In this document: piece after piece, positions 56,312-64,000 of the stretch | Layout of the letters: each line of letters begins with the position of its first letter | How positions within the stretch are numbered: the first letter of the stretch is position 1 | From: Oncomelania hupensis | Lineage: Eukaryota > Mollusca > Gastropoda > Littorinimorpha > Pomatiopsidae | NCBI GenBank assembly: GCA_036898135.1 | Contig: CM072513.1 | Span: 12,126,102-12,190,101 of the forward strand | Reading direction: 5' to 3' | Length of the DNA: 64,000 nucleotides | Notes under the pieces: generated by a model | Told to the model about the DNA's origin: nothing | Database searches by the model: none | The model's input: only the letters and a program-made list of their open reading frames with translations | Made by a program: the position numbers and the translations under genes

Positions 56312-56904
56312 TGCTTGCTTGTAATCACAGTGTCATTACATAAGGTGAACAATCACAGGGCATTACATAAGGTGAACAATCACAGGTCATTAGATAAGGT
56401 GAACAATCACAGGTCATTACATAAGGTGAACAATCACAGGTCATTAGATAAGGTGAACAATCACAGTTCATTACATAAGGTTGGCAATCACAGGTCATTA
56501 GATAAGGTGGGCAATCACAGGTCATTAGATATGGTGGGCAATCACAGTGTCATTAGATAAGGTGGGCAATCACAGGGTCATTACATAAGATGAACAATCA
56601 CAGGTCATTAGATAAGGTGGGCAATCACAGGGTCATTACATAAGATGAACAATCACAGGTCATTAGATAAGGTGGGCAATCACAGGGTCACTACATAGGA
56701 ATACGCGCTTTTAATCACAGGATCATTACATACGGTGGGCAATCACAGGGTCATTAGATAAGGTGGGCAATCACAGGGTCACTACATAGGAATACGCGCT
56801 TTTAATCACAGGATCATTACATATGGTGGGCAATCACAGGGTCATTAGATAAGGTGGGCAATCACAGGGTCATTACATAAGGCGCGCAATCACAGGATCA
56901 TTAC

Positions 56905-56906
<2 letters not shown>
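56312..56906. repeat. Minisatellite, 27-bp unit, about 21 copies, left block
   Basis: Unit cacaggtcattagataaggt then gaacaat or gggcaat. A roughly 90-bp composite including aggaatacgcgcttttaatc occurs twice (about 56690 and 56784). The array resumes for about one unit at 58039-58068, beyond the inserted LINE. Confidence 0.9.
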
Positions 56907-56907
<1 letters not shown>

Positions 56908-56981
<74 letters not shown>

Positions 56982-58038
56982 CATAATAATCATAATAATA
57001 ATCATAATAATAATAATAACGGATTTTTATATAGCGCGGTACTCCAGCCTACGACCAGACTCACCGCGATTTATATAGTCATTACACAAAAATACATGCA
57101 CTCGATCAAACATCGCTTTTGCTACGATACACCAAAAGATGGAACAGTAAAATAAAAACTATTTACAACTATGTACACAAATGACAAAAAAGACAAAAAT
57201 AGAATAGCAAAAACCTATTCACGGCTATTTGTATGCCCGGTTATACCCAGGAAAGGAAAACAGTATAAATATTTACAGCCGTGTACACACTTACGGATCA
57301 GACAGAAACAAAAGAGGAGAGAATGGCAGCGGGATACAAATCAGTCTGAATAATGCAGTTTGAAGAGGTGGGTTTTGAGGGCCTTTTTTGAATGCCTGTG
57401 TTGATTGTATGTTGCGGATATGGGAGGGAGGGGAATTCCACTGCTTGGGTGCAGAGTAAGCGAATGCACGTTGGCCGTATGTCTTAGTGCGGGTGACGGG
57501 AACCTTGAGTGTGCGAGTGTCAGCAGAAGATCTTAAAGTGCGTGAAAGAGAGTAAACAGACAGTAGATCAGCAAGGTAGGAAGGACAAGAATCTGAGAAG
57601 AAGTTGTGACAGAGAACAGAGAGTTTGTACTCTATGCGTGCTTGCACAGGAAGCCAGTGAAGGGAATGTAGTAGAGGTGTGATGTTATCGCGTTTCTTTT
57701 CTCTGAATACTAGCCTAGCTGCTGAGTTCTGAACCTTTTGTAATTTGTCAATGATGTGTTTTGGGGAGCCAGCGATGAGAGAGTTGCAATAGTCAAGACG
57801 AGAAAGGACGAGAGCGCAGACTAGGGTTTTGGTGGCAGTGACTGTAAGATAGTGGCGAAAGGAGCTGATTTGGCGTATGGCCGTGTATGCATAGTGACAG
57901 ACGTTGGAGATGTGGTTGTTGAGGGACAGGTCATCGGAGAGAATGTAGCCGAGATTTCTCGCTGAGGATGAGAACTGAATGTTTGTTGTCCCTACTGTAA
58001 GCGATATTGGGAGAGGCGATAGTGAGGAGGAGGTGTTG
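56908..58038 (-). mobile_element. L2/CR1-like LINE nested in the 27-bp array
   Basis: Starts on plus with an AAT tract (56908-57016) that is the reversed tail, then the 3' UTR (ggatttttatatagcgcggt...) and a minus-strand RT C-terminal frame up to the 5' break at about 58038, where aatcacagggtcattagata of the array resumes. Array sequence on both sides dates the insertion after array formation. Sister copy of 34690-36402. Confidence 0.9.
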
Positions 58039-58043
58039 GGCAA
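57291..58043 (-). CDS. RT thumb and C-terminus ORF, 250 codons, L2/CR1-like
   Basis: Uninterrupted frame of a 5'-truncated LINE. It begins after the catalytic palm with LTVGTTNIQFSSSARNLGYI and SDDLSLNNHISNVCHYAYTA, then SRLDYCNSLIAGSPKHIIDK, ARLVFREKKRDNITPLLHSL, HWLPVQARIEYKLSVLCHNF and SADTRTLKVPVTRTKTYGQR, ending SAPKQWNSPPSHIRNIQSTQ with LSDP at the stop. These blocks are typical of L2/CR1-type RT C-termini. The YxDD active site is absent, so no activity is expected. The open frame, compared with the frameshifted sister at 34654-35993, suggests a younger insertion. The start codon is only where the truncated frame opens. Confidence 0.8.
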   Translation of the reverse strand: MPNTSSSLSPLPISLTVGTTNIQFSSSARNLGYILSDDLSLNNHISNVCHYAYTAIRQISSFRHYLTVTATKTLVCALVLSRLDYCNSLIAGSPKHIIDKLQKVQNSAARLVFREKKRDNITPLLHSLHWLPVQARIEYKLSVLCHNFFSDSCPSYLADLLSVYSLSRTLRSSADTRTLKVPVTRTKTYGQRAFAYSAPKQWNSPPSHIRNIQSTQAFKKGPQNPPLQTALFRLICIPLPFSPLLFLSDP

Positions 58044-58197
58044 TCACAGGGTCATTAGATAACGTGGGCGCCCATAGCAGGACCTCGATAGCATAGCGGG
58101 AGACAACACAGCCTTGAATCAATAGGTAGAAAGGTGCGCCGGCCTCGGCCAAACGAAAGCGTCGCTCTGAACGGTTTATTGTCAGATCCCGTCAACG

Positions 58198-58440
58198 AAT
58201 ATGTAACATCTTCACTTGGAGCATGTAATATCTTCACATCGAACATGTAATATCTTCACTTGGAGCATGTAATATCTTCACTTTCGGCATGTAATATCTT
58301 CACTTGCAGCATGTAATATCTTCACTCGGAGCAAGTAATAGCTTCATTTGGAGCATGTAATATCTTCACTAGCAGCATGTAATATCTTCACTTGGGGCAT
58401 AAAATATCTTCACTTGGAGCATGCAATATCTTCGTAATAT
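58198..58440. repeat. Minisatellite, 22-bp unit, about 11 copies
   Basis: Unit atgtaatatcttcacttgga plus gc, with frequent substitutions. Confidence 0.88.
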
Positions 58441-59350
58441 GTGTCGTCTATCTTCTATCAATGCAAGGCTATATGTGTGTCGTCTATCTTCTATCAATGC
58501 AAGGCTGTACTGTGTGTTTCTGCCTTCTACCAATGCAAGATTGTACTGTGTCGTCTATCTTCTATCAATGCAAGGCTGTACTGTGTGTCATCTATCTTCT
58601 ATCAATGCAAGGCTGCACTGTGTGTCGTCTATTTTCTATCAATGCAAGGCTGTGTACTGCATGTCGTCTGCCTTCTACAATGCAAGGCTGCACTGCATGT
58701 CGTCTGCCTTCATCAATGCACGGCTGTGTACTGTATGTCATCTGCCTTCATCGATGCAAGGCTGTGTACTGTATGTCATCTGCCTTCATCAATGCAAGGC
58801 TGTGTACTGTATGTCATCTGCCCTCATCAATGCAAGGCTGTGTACTGTATGTCGTCTGCCTTCTATCAATGCAAGGCTGTGTACTGTATGTCATCTGCCT
58901 TCATCAATGCAAGGCTGTGTACTGTATGTCATCTGCCTTCATCAATGCAAGGCTGTGTACTGTATGTCATCTGCCTTCATCGATGCAGGGCTGTGTACTG
59001 TATGTCATCTGCCTTCATCAATGCAAGGCTGTGTACTGTATGTCATCTACCTTCATCAATGCAAGGCTGTGTACTGTATGTCATCTGCCCTCATCAATGC
59101 AAGGCTGTGTACTGCATGTGGTCTACCTTCTATCAATGCAAGGCTGTACTGTTTGTCGTCTATCTTCTATCAATGCAAGGCTGTACGGTATGTCGCCTGC
59201 TTTCTATTAATGCAAGGCTGTACTGTGTGTCGTCTGCATTCTATCAATGCAAGGCTGTACTGAGTATCGTCTATCTTCTATCAATGCAAGGCTATCTACC
59301 ATTGCAGGACTTTGTGTCGTCTATCTTCAATCTATCAATGCAAGGCTGGT
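58441..59350. repeat. Minisatellite, 37/40-bp unit, about 23 copies
   Basis: Unit: tcaatgcaaggctgtgtact then gtatgtcatctgccttca. The outer copies are the short tgtgtcgtctatcttcta form, the central ones (about 58720-59105) the longer gtatgtcatctgccttcatc form. Open frames in all phases are artefacts. Confidence 0.9.
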
Positions 59351-59894
59351 GTCATTTACGGCTTTGCTATCAAGGATCAGCAAAAGGCGCCCACGGGTTT
59401 AGTCTAAAGGCCGTCGCACACATTTGAAAAATACAGAGTTGTTGAAGATCTTACCATATTAAAGGGCATCGATAATAAGTCTCCTTCACGCTGTAAAACG
59501 CGGTGCTTCAATACACAACGCTTGTTTATTTGAAGCGGAACAGGTGTCTCCGTTTTGAGAAAACTGTAGAAAGAAGGATTGTCACGACTCGGGTTTTCTA
59601 AACCTATGATGATGGGGTTTCATAACCTGTTACAGAGGGCGGGAGGTGAAGAAGACAAAATAAAATAAAGTTTATCGCTAAGTTTGCAAAAACTGTAATT
59701 TGAACACGTGGATTGTTTTGTTAATTCTGCTTCCTCACCCTAAACTGGTCAAGGTTGCCGCCATATGGGTATGAGGGCAGACGTGTATTTTCATGTGCCG
59801 TGCAAGGTTTTACAGTGAGCGATGTGCGCACTAAATTAGAGAGTGCAAGCAAATACAACTGCTGTACGGAGCTAAACTAGTCACAGAAAAGATT
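59351..59894. other. Non-repetitive stretch next to the candidate ORF
   Basis: Contains aaaataaaataaag (about 59656-59672), a possible plus-strand polyadenylation signal. No exon recognised. Confidence 0.35.
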
Positions 59895-60182
59895 TTAAAA
59901 AAAGATATTTTGCTCTAGTGTCAGCAGAGATTTTGGAGGGAGGATTTGTGCGGGCGTGGTTGTGTACTTTTTGCCGCCTATCTCAAGCAGTGTGTCGTCC
60001 TGCTGTGACGGTCTTGTAAGGCAGCGTCTAGTCTTCCTGGAGCTGATGTCCTGAGAGAAGAAGAGAGCTGCATGCATTACTGTGACCATTCGGACCTGTA
60101 TCTTTTTGAGTTGTGTCGTCTTGTCCAGACCGAGGAAATCACCGATAGTGTATGTACCTGCAGGCGATCCATAAGTGGCCAT
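59895..60182 (-). CDS. Candidate 95-residue protein or exon, unrecognised
   Basis: I do not recognise it. The frame starts at an ATG in a good initiation context (gcaaaATGG, purine at -3 and G at +4) and encodes MATYGSPAGTYTIGDFLGLD, then a basic stretch KTTQLKKIQVRM, a hydrophobic segment with HAALFFSQ, a second basic stretch SSRKTRRCLTRPS, and KKYTTTPAQILPPKSLLTL to the stop. Third codon positions look G/C-rich compared with the AT-rich surroundings and the composition is balanced, unlike the array-derived frames. An upstream in-frame Met (60221) would add MYIFIQICLHPSK but has a poorer context. It could be a complete small protein, a first exon, or an exon of a transposon. No TATA box, splice donor or partner exon could be confirmed. 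Confidence 0.4.
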   Translation of the reverse strand: MATYGSPAGTYTIGDFLGLDKTTQLKKIQVRMVTVMHAALFFSQDISSRKTRRCLTRPSQQDDTLLEIGGKKYTTTPAQILPPKSLLTLEQNIFF

Positions 60183-61159
60183 TTTGCTCGGATGCAAGCA
60201 TATTTGTATAAATATGTACATATTTTATAGGTTGAATGAAAGGGAGTATTGCTGAAGAAAGCATGCTTTTGTATGAAGGGAAATAAATCATGTATATTCC
60301 ATAATTATTTTCAACGTTTGTGAAGACAAGTAATTTATGCAAGACAAGTTTGCATTCTTTGCTAGGGTTATAAAGCGGTAAAATATACATGAAAACGATG
60401 TTGTCAATCATTAAGAAAAGATATAAAAATTATGCATGGAATTTGATCAGTCGCCTTCAACAGTTGTACAGGAAAATAATCTGGGAAAGTTCGTTTATTT
60501 CAATTATGACAAAGGCAAGTAATTTATGAATAGAACGGAGAAGGGTAGTCACGTGCACTAGGATGCAGGAGAGTACGTGAGTATTTCTCCTATGTTGTTT
60601 GGTTAATAATGCAAGAATCTACTCTTGTGTATGTCTTGGTGTATTGGTACTGGCATCTTCACCAGCATTGAACCTTCCTTGTTGAGTGTTCTGTGGCATG
60701 GCCTAGACTGTTACCACACGGAAGCCATCTGTAGCCTACAACTGACCGGAGCATATGAGGGAACCACGCTGGTCGATGACTGCCATCCAGTGAGACTTAG
60801 AAAGTCCATAAAGGAAAAGTTATGTTCATTATTCCATCGTAAATTTGCTCAAAAATGACCTGTAAAATAATGTCAGTTGCGGGTTGTATAAAGCCACATG
60901 TATAGATAAGATCATGTAACTTTATTACGTCTTTCAAGGAATTACATGTAGTTTAGTTGGAGTGACATTTTCTATAATCAAGCGTCTTGTATAATTTGCA
61001 GCCACTGAGAAATATTATTATTACTGCTTATAATATTATTAAACTTTTGAGTATAATTAATATTGTGTACAAATTAGTTAAAATAATTAACAATCCTACA
61101 ACCACTTGTAAAACTGTATAAGCTGTAGGAAGGAAAACTTTAAATAAAATTAGTATCTC

Positions 61160-61160
<1 letters not shown>
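60183..61160. other. Non-repetitive stretch, weak exon candidate at 60660-60858
   Basis: A plus-strand frame at about 60660-60858 follows catcttcaccag (a possible acceptor) and ends HPVRLRKSIKEKLCSLFHRK then FAQK and a stop. It lacks a clear polyadenylation signal and is not recognised. Otherwise AT-rich sequence. Confidence 0.25.
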
Positions 61161-61226
<66 letters not shown>

Positions 61227-61229
61227 TGT
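61161..61229. repeat. (ATT)n microsatellite
   Basis: Pure ATT tract. Confidence 0.92.
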
Positions 61230-61439
61230 TTACCCTTTTCCATTAAAGTTAGGTGTGATTGTGGGCATACAGATGTGTTAAACAGTTATATAAATATATA
61301 GATTAGTTTGTATAAATACAAATGTTGTAATTGTTCAATCTGGTGTTTTATGTGTAGATTTTTGGGGTGGTTGTTCTCGTGTGGCACTTGTGTACCCACT
61401 GTCGAGGCAGTTGATGTGACAAGGATACTAATGCAGAAA

Positions 61440-61695
61440 ATAAATACAGTTTACAGACAATATCTTGATGAGATCTATGCAATATGCCTATTAACACAAT
61501 TTGCAGGCCATATCTTGATGCGATCTATACAATATGCCTAGTAACACAATTTGCAGGCGATACATTGATGAGATCTACACAACAATCCTATATACCCAAT
61601 TTCCAGACGAAATTGTGATGAGAACTATAAAATAGGCCTATAAACACAATTTGCAGATGATGTCTTGATGAGATCTATACAATAGGCATATTACT
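61440..61695. repeat. Tandem repeat, about 50-bp unit, five copies
   Basis: Unit: catatcttgatgagatctat then acaatatgcctagtaacaca then atttgcaggc, fairly diverged. Confidence 0.8.
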
Positions 61696-61774
61696 TATTA
61701 TTTCTGTCTTTACATTCCAACATGTTAGTATTTCATGTTGTGCTTTCGTTTTGCTTACTTTTTTTTCCTTCTGT

Positions 61775-61845
61775 AAAGCGCTATGAGCTCTAGTGAGGAA
61801 AAGCGCTGTGCAAATGTTATTTATTATTATTATTATTACTTTTGC
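61775..61845 (+). mobile_element. SINE/LINE 3' terminal hairpin with (ATT)n tail
   Basis: aaagcgctatgagctctagt then gaggaaaagcgctgtgcaaa then ATT repeats. The paired AGCGC motifs before an ATT tail are characteristic of retroelement 3' ends. The body is not identified. Confidence 0.6.
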
Positions 61846-61886
61846 ACCGCTTTATTTTCCTTTGTTTTTAATCCTACGGTGAAGTC

Positions 61887-62125
61887 ACATCACCAGATCA
61901 TCAGGCCTTTCAAAGACCATTCTGCAAGGCACAGTGCAAGGAGGTAGAAGAAGAGGGAGACCGAAAAAGAGGTGGGAGGACAACATTCGAGAATGGACTG
62001 GTTTGATACTTAGCGAAGCCATCAGGGCTGCTGAGGACAGTGAAAGATGGAGTATGCTGGTTAAACGATCATCTGTGGTGCCCCTACGACCTCCGGGTTA
62101 CGGAACAGGACAGGATAGGATATGA
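61887..62125 (+). mobile_element. RTE-like LINE 3' fragment with 9-bp TSD
   Basis: Flanked by ggtgaagtc at 61878-61886 and 62126-62134, in non-repetitive DNA, so the duplication is unambiguous. Encodes the GRRRGRPKKRWEDNIREWTG to RPPGYGTG end in an open frame, then the GGATA tail with one variant unit (ggaca). Confidence 0.92.
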
Positions 62126-62555
62126 GGTGAAGTCCTAGGCAAATTGTTCTGGACAACTGCAGTTCTGCCAGCTTTAATCCCAGACTTGTTGTCACACTCT
62201 GTGCATAGCTGTGAGCCAGAATAAAATGGCCTTAATTGATTTGCAGTAAAGTTGAGGAGAATTGCCAGTTAATGACCATTAAATGCAAATCTCTATTTCC
62301 ATGCAGTTAACGTCAAATGCAGAAGCATCAATTGAATTCTATCATCAGGATCCACACATGCAAGCACCTGCGCGCTCAGCACGCACACACACCCACACGC
62401 GCACACACACGCACACACACAATTCACGCATGCCGCACCCACCCACCCCTCCCTGTTCACATCTCTCTCTTATACTTGTTCACCGTCACCCACTTCTCTC
62501 CTGTCTACCACCACTCTTTCTGTCTCTTATACTTGTTCACCATCACTGTCACAAT
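62126..62555. other. Intergenic with AC-rich segment, no gene
   Basis: AC tract at about 62380-62420 and a short ctcttatacttgttcaccN duplication (about 62468 and 62525). Confidence 0.4.
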
Positions 62556-63005
62556 GAATTTGACCTGGAAATAGCTATTTAACCACAATGAATTTGACCT
62601 GCAAATAGCTATATAACCACAATGAATTTGACCTGCAAATAGCTATATAACCACAATGAATTTGACCTGGAAATAATGAATTTGACCAGGAAAAAGCTAC
62701 ATAACCACAGTGAACTTGACATGGAAATAGCTATATAACCACGACGAATTTAACCTGGAAATAGCTATATAATCACAACGAATTTGACCTGGAAATAGCT
62801 ATATAATCACGACGAATTTAATCACAACGAATTTGACCAGGAAACAACGAATTTGACCTGGAAATAGCTATATAATCACAACGAATTTGACCTGGAAACA
62901 ACGAATTTGACCTGGAAATAGCTATATAATCACAACGAATTTGACCTGGAAATAGCTATATAATCACAACGAATTTGATCTGGAAATAACAATATAACCA
63001 CAATT
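62556..63005. repeat. Minisatellite, 34-bp unit, about 13 copies
   Basis: Unit: cacaatgaatttgacctgga then aatagctatataac, shifting to cacaacgaattt in the right half; several copies are shortened to the gaatttgacctggaaa core. Confidence 0.9.
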
Positions 63006-63103
63006 AATTTCAAAAACTCTAAATATGCTTCCTCATGATGCAATATGGTGTAAAACGTATTCTTCGTCTCCATTTCTATATTTATTGGATAATAGTCATT
63101 TAA

Positions 63104-63184
<81 letters not shown>
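63104..63184. repeat. (CT)n microsatellite
   Basis: CT tract with one AA interruption. Confidence 0.92.
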
Positions 63185-63189
<5 letters not shown>

Positions 63190-63443
63190 AAAATGTTAGG
63201 CAAAATGATGACTAATAGGCTGTTAGTGTTAAGATGCATGGCAGCCAGCGGACGGCTAACGATGGAAGAATGAAGATGAGGGCGCCTGCAAATGATTATT
63301 CCACAACTGACCACCCATACATCAAGGTTATGCAAATACACTTCATGGCCATCCAATCCTGATTTTCTCCTCCATTCTTGTTTTTCCTTTTAAATGTTGT
63401 TCTTCATTCATTATTTTCTTATTTGTTGTGTCGTGAGGAGGCT
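63185..63443. other. Intergenic, no gene recognised
   Basis: Nothing supported. Confidence 0.35.
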
Positions 63444-64000
63444 AGAAATAAAGAGGCGAGAGGTGTGGAACATTTGTATGCCCCTCTAGCCCTAGCTAGA
63501 AATAAAGAGAGAGGTGTGGAACATTTGTATGCCCCTCTAGCCCTAGCTAGAAATAAAGAGGCGAGAGGTGTGGAACATTTGTATGTCCCTCTAGCCCTAG
63601 CTAGAAATAAAGAGAGAGGTGTGGAACATTTGTATGCCCCTCTAGCCCTAGCTAGAAATAAAGAGAGAGGTGTGGAACATTTGTATGTCCCTCTAGCCCT
63701 AGCTAGAAATAAAGAGAGAGGTGTGGAACATTTGTATGCCCCTCTAGCCCTAGCTAGAAATAAAGAGAGAGGTGTGGAACATTTGTATGTCCCTCTAGCC
63801 CTAGCTAGAAATAAAGAGGCGAGAGGTGTGGAACATTTGTATGCCCCTCTAGCCCTAGCTAGAAATAAAGAGGCGAGAGGTGTGGAACATTTGTATGCCC
63901 CTCTAGCCCTAGCTAGAAATAAAGAGAGAGGTGTGGAACATTTGTATGCCCCTCTAGCCCTAGCTAGAAATAAAGAGAGAGGTGTGGAACATTTGTATGT
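63444..64000. repeat. Minisatellite, 51/53-bp unit, runs off the window
   Basis: Unit: tagctagaaataaagagaga then ggtgtggaacatttgtatgc then ccctctagccc. About eleven copies to the window edge. A 2-bp variant (aggcgagagg) gives 53-bp units. Each unit carries an AATAAA. Confidence 0.93.

Overview
This window reads as animal (metazoan) nuclear DNA, probably from a lophotrochozoan such as a marine mollusc. That placement is an inference. It rests on several non-LTR retrotransposon families, tRNA-like and 5S-like SINE heads, an extreme load of minisatellites with many different units, degenerate CCCTAA-type repeats and AATAAA polyadenylation signals. There are no bacterial-style operons, rRNA genes or CRISPR arrays. 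Most long open frames are artefacts of tandem arrays whose unit is a multiple of three, or of simple repeats.

Layout. 0-10 kb: a TIR-bounded DNA element (556-1243), several arrays including an 18-copy 48-bp one (3803-4664), a 60-bp retro-insertion, and an RTE-like LINE copy split by a 1.4-kb insertion (6110-8503). 9.7-15 kb: five successive arrays (19, 20, 19, 62 and 21 bp units), then GA-rich DNA. 15-18 kb: a truncated RNase H LINE and a TIR element with a telomere-like core. 19-28 kb: a 25-bp array holding an RTE-like insertion, then three larger RTE-like copies, two of them adjacent and partly identical. 30-34 kb: a 38/46-bp array joined to a 23-bp array. 34.1-36.4 kb: the best host-gene signal (a terminal exon with polyadenylation signal at 34085-34345), a tRNA-like SINE head and a broken L2/CR1-like LINE. 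36.5-43.7 kb: a 44-bp array with a 677-bp tandem duplication, more arrays, and an RNase H LINE with 14-bp target-site duplications (39682-41452). 44-52 kb: a giant AAT/ATT palindrome, 57-bp, 20-bp and 41-bp arrays and another RTE-like copy. 53-59 kb: a candidate solo LTR, a LINE remnant holding a 5S-like SINE, 45-bp and 27-bp arrays, the latter split by an L2-like LINE, then 22-bp and 40-bp arrays. 59-64 kb: a candidate 95-residue minus-strand ORF, a short RTE-like insertion with clean target-site duplications, and three more arrays.

By rough count about 19 of 64 kb is minisatellite and about 12 kb is retrotransposon. One RTE-like family ending in a GGATA-repeat tail occurs at least thirteen times, from 37 bp to about 2.4 kb, nearly always 5'-truncated. 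No complete, intact transposon and no complete host gene is visible. The most informative signals are insertions whose target-site duplications can be read directly, because they fix element ends and the order of events.
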